Positions 36,070 through 43,348 of a DNA stretch of 43,348 nt are shown here, in pieces (the first letter of the stretch is position 1; every line of letters begins with the position of its first letter). This DNA is from Bacillota bacterium. GTDB taxonomy: Bacteria; Bacillota; Desulfotomaculia; Desulfotomaculales; Desulfohalotomaculaceae. A program made the position numbers and the translations under genes. The stretch covers positions 1 through 43,348 of the forward strand of contig VENI01000016.1 of NCBI GenBank assembly GCA_009711615.1, in the 5' to 3' direction. The notes beneath the pieces were generated by a model. It worked only from the letters and a program-made list of their open reading frames with translations. It was not told the origin of the DNA and made no database searches.

Positions 36070-36957
36070 ATGCATCCTGAACTGCAGGGTCTAAAGTTGG
36101 CTGTATTAGGTGGAGATGCCCGGGAAATAATCTTAGTTTCTGAACTGTCTCGCGTGGGGATTAAAGTGCAAGTGGCTGGATTACCTGTACAAAATACACC
36201 AAATGTAACCGTATGCCACAGCACAGCAGAGGCACTGAATGATGTTCAGGCTGTGATACTCCCGGTCCCTGGTATTAATAAAGATGGTACTATATACTCT
36301 ATTTTTAACGAAAGACCAATGGAGTTAGATGAAAAGCTGCTGGTTTCATTACCAGCTAATACTCCTATATTTGCCGGATTTGCCAGGGAGCGTTTAGTGG
36401 AAGTTATAAAACGCTGCAATTTACGTCTAATTGAGGTTCTTAAACAAGATGATGTGGCTATATTAAATTCTATACCGTCAGCAGAAGGTGCAGTACAAAT
36501 GGCCATGGAGGCAACTCCAATAACTATACATGGCAGTGAATGCTATGTATTGGGTTATGGAAGAACCGGTGCCACACTGGCACGACTGCTGCAGGGAATG
36601 GGAGCCAAGGTGACTGTGACAGCCCGGAAAGAAGCACAATTGGCAAGGATTTATGAAATTGGGATGAGGTCCATGACTTATGAAGATCTGCCCAACCATA
36701 TTAATGAAGCACAAATTATCTTCAATACAGTTCCGGCCAAAGTGCTTACCAATTGCATTTTAAGCAAGGCTTCCAGTGAAGTAGTAATTATTGACTTGGC
36801 TTCTCCCCCAGGTGGTACTGATTTTGATGCTACTGAAAGGTTAGATATTAAAGCCCTGTTAGCACCAGGTTTGCCTGGTAAAGTGGCTCCGAAAACAGCA
36901 GGTCAAATTCTGGCGCGGGTAATACCACGTCTGCTTGCTGAAGAACTGGGATTATAA
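36070..36957 (+). CDS. spoVFA: Dipicolinate synthase subunit A
   Basis: SpoVFA (DpaA), with SpoVFB, oxidises dihydrodipicolinate to dipicolinic acid in the mother cell for spore heat resistance. The 295-residue protein opens with LKLAVLGGDAREIILVSELS, a Rossmann turn, and has a second NAD(P)-binding unit, CYVLGYGRTGATLARLLQGMG near residue 160. ATG 36070 is chosen with AAGGGGGT (36053-36060) 9 bases upstream; TTG 36046 would add eight residues. CATATAGTG at about 36022-36030, with AC 17 bases before, loosely resembles a sigma-K -10, which fits known mother-cell control of spoVF but is weak evidence. Confidence 0.94.
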   Translation: MHPELQGLKLAVLGGDAREIILVSELSRVGIKVQVAGLPVQNTPNVTVCHSTAEALNDVQAVILPVPGINKDGTIYSIFNERPMELDEKLLVSLPANTPIFAGFARERLVEVIKRCNLRLIEVLKQDDVAILNSIPSAEGAVQMAMEATPITIHGSECYVLGYGRTGATLARLLQGMGAKVTVTARKEAQLARIYEIGMRSMTYEDLPNHINEAQIIFNTVPAKVLTNCILSKASSEVVIIDLASPPGGTDFDATERLDIKALLAPGLPGKVAPKTAGQILARVIPRLLAEELGL

Positions 36958-36987
36958 GATATTGGGCTAGCCACGGAGGTGTTTGTT

Positions 36988-37578
36988 ATGCGACTAAAAA
37001 ATGTTAGTGTAGGCTTTGCCTTAACAGGCTCACACTGTACAATTAAAGAAACAATGCCCCAAATTAAAAAACTGGTTGATGAAGGAGCAAATGTTTACCC
37101 AATTATAAGTACTGCTCTTGAATGTACCAATACTAGGTTTGGTAATGCAGCGGACTGGATAAAACAATTAAAAGAAATAACTGGAAAAGAACCTATAAAC
37201 AGCATTACTGGGGCAGAACCGGTGGGACCGAAAGAATTAGTGGATGTCATGGTGTTAGCACCATGCACAGGTAATACTTTAGCCAAGTTGGCCATAGGTA
37301 TAACTGATGGAGCTGTTTTAATGGCCACCAAGGCTCACTTAAGAAACATGCGGCCTGTTGTAATTGGGGTGTCAACAAACGATGGTTTGGGAATAAATGC
37401 TAAGAACTTAGGATTACTGTTAAACACCAAGAATATATTTATGGTTCCTTTTGGTCAAGATAATCCTACAGGCAAACCTAATTCATTGAAAGCAAAGATG
37501 AACTTGGTACTGGAGACCATTGAGGCGGCATTAATTGGGAAACAAGTGCAGCCAGTAATAGTTTCATATTCTACTTAA
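36988..37578 (+). CDS. spoVFB: Dipicolinate synthase subunit B
   Basis: SpoVFB (DpaB) is the flavoprotein-like partner of SpoVFA. The 196-residue product has the flavoprotein-type VGFALTGSHCTIKETMPQIK beginning and a central MVLAPCTGNTLAKLAIGITD motif as in the phosphopantothenoylcysteine decarboxylase fold. ATG 36988 is chosen because CGGAGGTG (36975-36981 region) lies about 6 bases upstream; GTG 36979 is inside that site. It follows spoVFA by 30 bases, as expected for a two-gene sporulation unit, and precedes asd by 88 bases. Confidence 0.94.
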   Translation: MRLKNVSVGFALTGSHCTIKETMPQIKKLVDEGANVYPIISTALECTNTRFGNAADWIKQLKEITGKEPINSITGAEPVGPKELVDVMVLAPCTGNTLAKLAIGITDGAVLMATKAHLRNMRPVVIGVSTNDGLGINAKNLGLLLNTKNIFMVPFGQDNPTGKPNSLKAKMNLVLETIEAALIGKQVQPVIVSYST

Positions 37579-37666
37579 AATATGTAAATAATATTGCTCT
37601 CACCGCCCAATATGTGGTCAAAAGTGTTAAAATAGATGTAATAACATTATTTGGAGGGATTTCAGC

Positions 37667-38686
37667 TTGGAAAAATATAATGTAGTAATTGTTGGAGCTA
37701 CTGGAGCGGTGGGTCAGGAAATTTTGACTATTTTAGAAGAAAGGGATTTTCCGCTGGGTGAACTTCGCCTGTGTGCTACTTCCAGATCTGCGGGTAAGCA
37801 AATAATTTTTAAAGGACAGGAATATGTTGTGGAAGAAACAACTGCAGAATCCTTTAATGGAATGGATATTGCTCTATTTGCAGGTGGTAAGGCAAGCCTG
37901 GAATTTGGCCCTGCAGCTGTGGAGCGTGGCTGTGTGGTAATTGACAATAGCAGTAATTACCGTATGGAACCAGATGTGCCATTAATTGTTCCGGAAGTAA
38001 ATCCTGATGATGTTAAAGAACACAAAGGCATTATTGCTAACCCCAACTGTTCTACCATTATCATGACTGTGCCGTTAAAACCTATCCATGATGCTGCAGG
38101 TATAAAACGAGTTATTGTTTCCACTTACCAAGCGGTTTCAGGTGCCGGTAAGGAAGGCATTGAAGATTTGACAAAGCAAGCCACAGCTTTATTAAATGGT
38201 GAAGAATATGAGGCAAAAAAGTTTATGCACCAAATTGCCTTTAACTTAATTCCTCATATTGATATTTGGCAGGAAATGGATTATACCAAGGAAGAAATGA
38301 AAATGGTTAAAGAAACCCAGAAAATCTTCCATGAACCAGATATGAAAATAACTGCTACAACAGTGCGGGTTCCAGTATACCGTAGCCATGCAGAGAGTAT
38401 TAATATTGAAACTGAGAAAAAATTAACCCAAGCTGAGGTTAAAGAATTGCTGGCCAACACTCCAGGTATTGTGGTGCAGGATGATCCATCTAAGGACCTT
38501 TACCCGATGCCTGTACACACATCATTTCAAAATGAAGTTTTTGTTGGGCGTATCAGGGAAGACAACTCACACCCCAGTGCTGTGAACATCTGGGTTGTAG
38601 GTGACCAGATTAGAAAGGGAGCGGCAACTAATGCTGTGCAAATTGCTGAACTGGTGATTAAATATAATTGCTTAATGGAGAAGTGA
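37667..38686 (+). CDS. asd: Aspartate-semialdehyde dehydrogenase
   Basis: Asd reduces aspartyl phosphate to aspartate semialdehyde, common to lysine, diaminopimelate, dipicolinate, threonine and methionine synthesis. The 339-residue protein has the NADP-binding VGATGAVGQEILTIL, the GGKAS loop, the catalytic cysteine in NPNCSTIIM near residue 126, and the active-site histidine in RVPVYRSHAE. TTG 37667 is the start, with TGGAGGG (37652-37657) about 8 bases upstream. Dap genes follow closely (4 bases to dapG), so asd-dapG-dapA look like one operon. Confidence 0.96.
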   Translation: MEKYNVVIVGATGAVGQEILTILEERDFPLGELRLCATSRSAGKQIIFKGQEYVVEETTAESFNGMDIALFAGGKASLEFGPAAVERGCVVIDNSSNYRMEPDVPLIVPEVNPDDVKEHKGIIANPNCSTIIMTVPLKPIHDAAGIKRVIVSTYQAVSGAGKEGIEDLTKQATALLNGEEYEAKKFMHQIAFNLIPHIDIWQEMDYTKEEMKMVKETQKIFHEPDMKITATTVRVPVYRSHAESINIETEKKLTQAEVKELLANTPGIVVQDDPSKDLYPMPVHTSFQNEVFVGRIREDNSHPSAVNIWVVGDQIRKGAATNAVQIAELVIKYNCLMEK

Positions 38687-38689
38687 TAT

Positions 38690-39925
38690 ATGCGTTTCCT
38701 CATTCAAAAGTTCGGTGGAACATCACTTACAACACCGGAATTTAGAAAAGAAGTGGCTGCCAAAATTGTGGCAGCACAAAATCAGGGTCTTAGTCCGGTG
38801 GTGGTGGTTTCAGCGATTGGTAGAGGGGGAGCCCCCTATGCAACAGATACTTTAATTTCTGTTGCCAAACAAGTTAATCGTGATGTTCCTCCTCGAGAAC
38901 TTGACCTACTGATATCCTGTGGAGAAGTGATATCTGGAGTTGTATTGGTAAACACATTACTAGACATGGGATGTCAGTCTGTTTTCCTCACTGGAGCGCA
39001 GGCCGGGATTATTACTGATGAAAACTATAATGATGCTAGAATATTGAGAGTAGAACCGGAAAAGATTATGAAGTATGCTGAGGAAGGTAAAATTGTAGTG
39101 GTAGCTGGTTTTCAGGGAGTTACCGAAACTGGGGAAGTTACAACCTTGGGGAGGGGGGGCAGTGATACCACTGCTGCGGCCCTCGGGGTGGCTTTGGATG
39201 CCGAGTGTATTGATATATATACAGATGTAGAGGGTGTTATGACTGCTGACCCCCGAGTAGTTGATGAGGCCAAGATACTGGATAAGGTAACTTATAACGA
39301 GATATGCCAGCTGGCCCATGAAGGAGCAAAAGTAATACATCCCAGAGCTGTAGAAATAGCTATGCAGAAGAATATCCCTATGCGGGTGAAATGTACTTTT
39401 AGTAATTCGCCAGGAACATTAGTAACTAATCATGGTGAAGTGTTTGGGGGTACCATAGATATAACAATGGATCGCACCATAACTGGAATAACTCATGTGG
39501 CAGACATTACACAAATTACTATTGCACTAAATGATGTTAATATAGAAAAGCCACATTTAAAGATTTTTAGAAGTATGGCATTAGCTGGTATTAGTGTTGA
39601 TTTCTGGAATGTTAATACCCAGTATATATCTTTTACAGTAAAAGATTCTGTAGCAAATAAAGCACAACAGATTTTAGAGAACTTGGGCATTACGCCAACT
39701 CTCCGTTCTGGATGTGCCAAAGTAGCAGCTGTGGGAGCAGGTATGACTGGCGTACCAGGTGTGATGGCCAGTGTGGTGGGATCATTGTCCAAGGAGAATG
39801 TGGAAATATTGCAGTCTTCTGATTCACATACCACCATCTGGATACTAGTAAAAGAAGAAGATATAAAAAAGGCTGTGGTAAGCCTGCATAGTCAATTTAT
39901 GTTGGGAAATAATCAAAATAGATAA
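38690..39925 (+). CDS. dapG: Aspartokinase (DapG type)
   Basis: Aspartokinase phosphorylates aspartate, the first step of the pathway. The 411-residue, single-chain product has the N-terminal KFGGTS motif, the kinase-domain GRGGSDTTAAALG and TDVEGVMTADPR motifs, and two C-terminal ACT domains (about 265-330 and 340-400). The asd-dapG-dapA order is that of B. subtilis, where DapG is the diaminopimelate-sensitive isozyme expressed with spoVF; feedback type is inferred from this synteny. ATG 38690 lies 4 bases after asd, with a GGAGAAG stretch upstream inside the asd end. Confidence 0.93.
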   Translation: MRFLIQKFGGTSLTTPEFRKEVAAKIVAAQNQGLSPVVVVSAIGRGGAPYATDTLISVAKQVNRDVPPRELDLLISCGEVISGVVLVNTLLDMGCQSVFLTGAQAGIITDENYNDARILRVEPEKIMKYAEEGKIVVVAGFQGVTETGEVTTLGRGGSDTTAAALGVALDAECIDIYTDVEGVMTADPRVVDEAKILDKVTYNEICQLAHEGAKVIHPRAVEIAMQKNIPMRVKCTFSNSPGTLVTNHGEVFGGTIDITMDRTITGITHVADITQITIALNDVNIEKPHLKIFRSMALAGISVDFWNVNTQYISFTVKDSVANKAQQILENLGITPTLRSGCAKVAAVGAGMTGVPGVMASVVGSLSKENVEILQSSDSHTTIWILVKEEDIKKAVVSLHSQFMLGNNQNR

Positions 39926-39991
39926 AGATAAATATTTTTACGGTACGGCTGCTGCGGGGAAAGTAATAATTAGTGGGGGAAGGTGAAAGCC

Positions 39992-40879
39992 GTGACTGTT
40001 GATTTTGGTAGGGTATTAACTGCTATGGTTACACCCTTTGACAAAAATTTACAAGTTGATATTGCACAAGCAAAAAAATTAGCTAGACATTTGGTGGAGA
40101 ATGGTTCCGACGGATTGGTATTAAGTGGAACCACTGGAGAATCTCCTACACTGACTAAAGAAGAAAAACTGGAACTATTTAAAGCTGTGGTGGAAGAAGT
40201 TGGCGGAGATGCAGTGGTTATTGCAGGCACAGGGAGTTATAACACCGCAGAAAGTATTGCATTAACCGAGGCTGCTGAAAAAACAGGTGTTGATGGAGTT
40301 ATGTTGGTGGTACCATATTACAATAAACCAAACCAGGATGGCCTATATAGCCATTTTAAAGCGATTGCCAATAGCACCAAACTGCCTGTTATGTTATACA
40401 ATATCCCCAGTCGCACCGGGATAAATGTATTACCAGCCACAGTGGCTAAATTGGCTGCGGATACTGGAAATATTGTTGCTATTAAGGAAGCAGCAGGTAA
40501 TATGGATCAGGTTAGCGAGTTACGGATGTTGCTACCAGATAATTTTGCAATATATAGTGGTGATGATTCTTTAACTATGCCTATGTTGGCATTGGGTGCC
40601 AAGGGAATAGTAAGCGTTGCAGCACATATTATTGGTGATGGTATTCAGGAAATGGTGCAAGCCTACATAAAAGGAAATGTTTCAGTGGCATCAAGGCTGC
40701 ATAAGGAACTATTCCCGATCTTTAAGGGTATGTTTATTACTACAAACCCGGTGGCAGTAAAAACTGCACTAAATTTAAAAGGTATTAATGTGGGTGGGGT
40801 TAGACTACCACTACCCACCATTAATGATCAGGATATGGCAAAACTACGCAAGTTGTTGGCCGACAATAATTTAATATAA
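39992..40879 (+). CDS. dapA: 4-hydroxy-tetrahydrodipicolinate synthase
   Basis: DapA condenses aspartate semialdehyde with pyruvate. The protein, about 295 residues, is a TIM barrel with the [10 protein letters not shown] motif near residue 45, the catalytic tyrosine in [10 protein letters not shown] and the Schiff-base lysine in VAIKEAAGN near residue 163. I prefer GTG 39992, with AAGGTGA 5 bases upstream; GTG 39983, three codons earlier, overlaps that site. It closes the dap cluster and is followed by a strong terminator. Its product feeds both DapB and SpoVFA/B, all encoded here. Confidence 0.95.
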   Translation: MTVDFGRVLTAMVTPFDKNLQVDIAQAKKLARHLVENGSDGLVLSGTTGESPTLTKEEKLELFKAVVEEVGGDAVVIAGTGSYNTAESIALTEAAEKTGVDGVMLVVPYYNKPNQDGLYSHFKAIANSTKLPVMLYNIPSRTGINVLPATVAKLAADTGNIVAIKEAAGNMDQVSELRMLLPDNFAIYSGDDSLTMPMLALGAKGIVSVAAHIIGDGIQEMVQAYIKGNVSVASRLHKELFPIFKGMFITTNPVAVKTALNLKGINVGGVRLPLPTINDQDMAKLRKLLADNNLI

Positions 40880-40903
40880 AAGATGTACAAAGTTTTAAAA
40901 TTT

Positions 40904-40935
40904 TAGGGCACGATACTTTGTTCGTGCCCTTTTTA
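40904..40935 (+). terminator. Rho-independent terminator after dapA
   Basis: AGGGCACGA (40905-40913) pairs perfectly with TCGTGCCCT (40922-40930) over an 8-base loop, followed by TTTTT. It ends the asd-dapG-dapA transcript. Confidence 0.92.
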
Positions 40936-40939
40936 CATG

Positions 40940-41031
40940 TTAAGTAAGTGTTTTTTACTTAAATGGGTAATATATATTTAAATTAGGCATGATAATGTAA
41001 GATAATGGTTAAAATAACATTGATTACCCAT
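40940..41031. repeat. Nested AT-rich inverted repeats upstream of RNase J
   Basis: Three pairs: TTAAGTAA (40940-40947) with TTACTTAA (40955-40962); ATGGGTAAT (40963-40971) with ATTACCCAT (41023-41031), a perfect 9-base pair 51 bases apart; and inside it AATGT (about 40994-40998) with ACATT (41017-41021). They lie just before the promoter at 41039 and could be operator sites or a cruciform. They occupy most of the 334-base gap between dapA and rnj. Confidence 0.6.
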
Positions 41032-41038
41032 ATTTCGC

Positions 41039-41067
41039 TTGTTTATCGAATTAAATTTAAGTATAAT
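41039..41067 (+). promoter_or_regulatory. Candidate promoter for rnj
   Basis: TTGTTT (41039-41044), 17-base spacer, perfect TATAAT (41062-41067). Transcription would start near 41074, giving a 140-base leader that includes a possible 18-codon ORF. Confidence 0.65.
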
Positions 41068-41088
41068 ATATCAGGCAGGAAAATCAAA

Positions 41089-41145
41089 ATGACTATTCTA
41101 CCCAAACCGCTAAACTGGCAGAATGACCCTGAATTCTCCTGGTAG
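41089..41145 (+). CDS. Possible 18-residue leader peptide before RNase J
   Basis: ATG 41089 opens a short frame (MTILPKPLNWQNDPEFSW) to TAG 41143-41145, with AGGA (41077-41080) 8 bases upstream and a good promoter just before. It ends 68 bases before rnj. The peptide has three prolines and two tryptophans but no run of one amino acid, so classic attenuation is not evident. It may be chance, a regulatory uORF or the remnant of a longer gene; I regard it as a weak call. Confidence 0.3.
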   Translation: MTILPKPLNWQNDPEFSW

Positions 41146-41213
41146 TGCTGATATAACATTACAACAATTAATAAATGTACTACTAAGGAAAGCAAATATT
41201 AGGGGGGGTAGTT

Positions 41214-42878
41214 TTGGCCAGAGAATCTAAAGTATCAATTATCCCTTTAGGGGGACTTGGTGAGATCGGTAAAAACATGATGGTAATAAAGTACGGGGAA
41301 AACATTCTGTTAATAGATAGCGGTTTATCATTTCCAGAGGAGGAAATGTTGGGTATAGATATAGTAATCCCGGATATAACATATTTAGTTGAGAATAAGC
41401 ATATGATCCGCGGTATAGTGTTAACACATGGACATGAAGACCATATCGGATCAATGCCATATGTACTACGGCAAATAAAAGCCCCTGTGTTCGGAACAAA
41501 GTTGACTCTTGGGCTTTTAGAGAACAAATTAAAGGAACATAATTTGGCTAACCGTGTAAAACTAAATACTGTTAAAGCCCGAGATGCAATTCAGGTAGGT
41601 CCATTCAAGGTTGAATTTATAAAAGTATCTCATAGTATTCCTGATGCAGTTGGTCTTGCAATACACACCCCTGTAGGTACAATTGTTCATACTGGTGATT
41701 TTAAAATTGACCAAACACCGGTTGATGGCGAAGTTACGGATTTTTATAAGTTGGCCCAATTAGGTGAAAAAGGTGTACTGGTAATGTTGTCAGACAGCAC
41801 TAATGTGGAGAGGGCAGGATATACATTATCAGAGAAAGTAGTGGGACAAACTTTTGATGAAACCTTTCGAATAGCCAAAGAACGAATAATTTTGGCTTCC
41901 TTTGCGTCAAACGTTCATCGATTGCAACAGGTAATTTTAGCGGCGCATAAGTATGGCCGCAAAGTAGCTATTATAGGCCGTAGTATGCTTAACGTGGTAA
42001 ATATTGCCTATGATTTAGGATACCTGAAAATACCAGGTGGTACGTTGGTCGAGCTAGACGAAGCCAACCGTTTGCCCAAGCACAAGGTAGTACTGATGTG
42101 TACAGGCAGTCAGGGAGAGCCTATGTCAGCATTAACCCGTATATCAATGTCTGAGCACAAACAGGTGGAAATATTGCCAGGTGATACTGTAATTGTTTCC
42201 GCTACTCCGATACCAGGTAATGAAAAACTTGTGGCTCGAGTTATTGATACTCTGTTTAAAAAGGGTGCCGAAGTGATATATGAATCAGTGTCTGGCATCC
42301 ATGTCTCCGGTCATCCCAGTCAGGAAGAACTTAAACTAATGATGAATCTATTAAAACCAAAGTTCTTTATACCGGTGCACGGGGAATATCGCATGCTGGT
42401 TAAACACGCTGAGTTGGCTAGAGAAATGGGAGTATTACCACAAAATGCTTTCATAGCTGAAAACGGTATGGTATTGGAATTCACCAAACGCTATGGACGG
42501 GTGGCCGGTAGAGTTCCTGCGGGTAGAGTACTTGTTGACGGGCTAGGTGTGGGCGATGTTGGAAACATTGTTCTGCGAGATAGAAAGCAGTTGTCACAGG
42601 ACGGTATATTGATTGTAGTAGTGACTATTAGTCGTGAAAAAAGTCTAGTGGCTGCCGGGCCGGATATTGTATCTCGTGGTTTTGTTTATGTCCGGGAATC
42701 TGAAGAACTATTGGAAGATGCCAAGGTTAAAGTAAAAGAAGCATTAGAAAAATGTATGGAAAAAAATATTACCGAATGGTCTGCAATAAAGTCTCAAGTA
42801 AGAGATGCATTAGGCAAGTTCTTATATGAAAAAACCAGGAGAAGACCAATGATATTACCAATTATCATGGAAGTATAA
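41214..42878 (+). CDS. rnj: Ribonuclease J
   Basis: RNase J is a metallo-beta-lactamase/beta-CASP nuclease with endonuclease and 5'-3' exonuclease activity in mRNA decay and rRNA maturation. The 554-residue protein has the zinc motif THGHEDHIG near residue 72, SHSIPDAVG, HTGDFKID, the LMCTGSQGEP motif and HVSGHPSQEELK in the beta-CASP region, then the C-terminal domain. TTG 41214 follows AGGGGGG (41201-41206). The place after dapA corresponds to B. subtilis rnjB (ymfA), but only one copy is visible here, so whether it is the A or B type is open. Confidence 0.94.
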   Translation: MARESKVSIIPLGGLGEIGKNMMVIKYGENILLIDSGLSFPEEEMLGIDIVIPDITYLVENKHMIRGIVLTHGHEDHIGSMPYVLRQIKAPVFGTKLTLGLLENKLKEHNLANRVKLNTVKARDAIQVGPFKVEFIKVSHSIPDAVGLAIHTPVGTIVHTGDFKIDQTPVDGEVTDFYKLAQLGEKGVLVMLSDSTNVERAGYTLSEKVVGQTFDETFRIAKERIILASFASNVHRLQQVILAAHKYGRKVAIIGRSMLNVVNIAYDLGYLKIPGGTLVELDEANRLPKHKVVLMCTGSQGEPMSALTRISMSEHKQVEILPGDTVIVSATPIPGNEKLVARVIDTLFKKGAEVIYESVSGIHVSGHPSQEELKLMMNLLKPKFFIPVHGEYRMLVKHAELAREMGVLPQNAFIAENGMVLEFTKRYGRVAGRVPAGRVLVDGLGVGDVGNIVLRDRKQLSQDGILIVVVTISREKSLVAAGPDIVSRGFVYVRESEELLEDAKVKVKEALEKCMEKNITEWSAIKSQVRDALGKFLYEKTRRRPMILPIIMEV

Positions 42879-42893
42879 TTAAATTACCGATCT

Positions 42894-42938
42894 CAAAAAC
42901 CGGGAAACCTTAATAATTAAGGTATTCCCGGTTTTTTT
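42894..42938 (+). terminator. Rho-independent terminator after rnj
   Basis: AAACCGGGAA (42897-42906) pairs with TTCCCGGTTT (42925-42934), continued inside by CTTAAT/ATTAAG, and followed by a T run. The remaining sequence to the IS end at 43047 is AT-rich and I see nothing in it. Confidence 0.9.
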
Positions 42939-43046
42939 ATTTTATAAAAGTAAATTTTACTCAGAGGTTTAAAAGCTAGGCAAATACTTTATAAATAATC
43001 ATTAGTTCTTTATTATAGTTATTGCTATTTTTAAAATAAATTTAGT

Positions 43047-43348
43047 TCCTAAATTGCAATAGCAAATTGAACTATTTTTTATCTGTAATAATATGGAACC
43101 AATATATTACTGTTTTGATTGCCTAAGCTTACATTATTCTCCTCTGGCCTTGATGCTATAAACATAACCTGCAGAGGCTCATTGTCAAAAGACCGTGGAA
43201 TTAACGCGCTTAGTTGAGCAGTAATGGCTTTATTTCAGCTTCAAAAGCCTCGTTAGGTGTTAGATAGTTTAAAATCTTACGTGGCAGTGTATTACACCAT
43301 TCTTGAACTCTCTTGATGGATTCAACTGAATATTGGCTAATAGCTTTA
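43047..43348 (-). mobile_element. Right end of an IS30-family-like insertion sequence (partial), inverted copy
   Basis: This is the exact reverse complement of 1-302. It contains the element end (near 43049-43075), non-coding sequence and the transposase 3' end on the minus strand. The two copies point away from the locus, meaning the transposase genes would be read toward it. Both copies run off the window at the same internal base of the element. Confidence 0.8.
43210..43347 (-). CDS. IS30-family-like transposase, C-terminal fragment (start outside window)
   Basis: This is the same 45-residue transposase tail as at 2-139, identical base for base, on the opposite strand; its stop codon is at 43210-43212. 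The start and catalytic region are past the right edge. As the copies are identical, they are either recent transpositions, kept alike by recombination, or one repeat collapsed by the assembler. Confidence 0.7.
   Translation of the reverse strand, partial: KAISQYSVESIKRVQEWCNTLPRKILNYLTPNEAFEAEIKPLLLN

Overview
This 43.3 kb window is almost entirely a conserved Gram-positive chromosomal backbone, read on the + strand throughout. The gene order rpsB-tsf-pyrH-frr-uppS-cdsA-dxr-rseP-proS-polC-rimP-nusA-ylxR-ylxQ-infB-rbfA-truB-ribF-rpsO-pnp-ylxY-mlpA-ymxH-spoVFA/B-asd-dapG-dapA-rnj matches the order known from Bacillus subtilis. Both dipicolinate synthase subunits, a YtvI-like protein, a DacF-like carboxypeptidase and a YlxY-like deacetylase point to an endospore former. 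The AT-rich sequence, the frequent TTG/GTG starts, the 2[4Fe-4S] ferredoxin, ispG next to rseP and dapB inside the cluster suggest an anaerobic clostridial lineage, perhaps Peptococcaceae (Desulfotomaculum-like). That placement is inference; no 16S gene is present.

Layout. (1) Positions 1-302 and 43047-43348 are perfect reverse complements of each other. Each carries the last 45 codons of an IS30-like transposase and the end of the element, so the whole locus lies between two inverted IS ends. (2) 346-3888: rpsB with its own promoter and terminator, then tsf, pyrH, frr, a small PASTA-like protein and a ferredoxin, closed by a strong terminator. (3) 3907-17192: isoprenoid and envelope genes (uppS, cdsA, ytvI-like, dxr, rseP, ispG), then proS, a UgtP/MGDG-type glycosyltransferase and polC. 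(4) 17299-17856: a YtiB-like beta carbonic anhydrase. (5) 17934-26386: a strong promoter, a leader hairpin, then rimP-nusA-rnpM-ylxQ-infB-rbfA-nrnA-truB-ribF (transcription elongation, translation initiation, ribosome maturation, tRNA pseudouridine, FAD). (6) 26443-29775: a promoter, two small uncharacterised genes, rpsO with a probable structured leader, and pnp. (7) 29862-34938: wall and sporulation genes (ylxY-like, dacF-like), an M16 peptidase, two unrecognised membrane proteins and ymxH. (8) 35054-40935: dapB, spoVFA, spoVFB, asd, dapG, dapA, making diaminopimelate/lysine precursors and diverting dihydrodipicolinate to spore dipicolinate. (9) 41039-42938: promoter, possible 18-codon leader ORF, RNase J, terminator.

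I see no phage, CRISPR, tRNA, rRNA or defence system. The parts not explained by textbook gene content are: the inverted IS boundaries; a dispersed tandem-heptamer repeat whose unit looks like a Shine-Dalgarno sequence (four copies, one supplying the stop codon of ispG); the PASTA-like/ferredoxin pair inserted after frr; a two-gene unit ahead of rpsO whose second product resembles DUF4258/RelE-like small proteins; a 19-unit RPQG[N/D/E] repeat inside IF2; two orphan membrane proteins before ymxH; and a palindrome-rich leader with a mini-ORF before RNase J.
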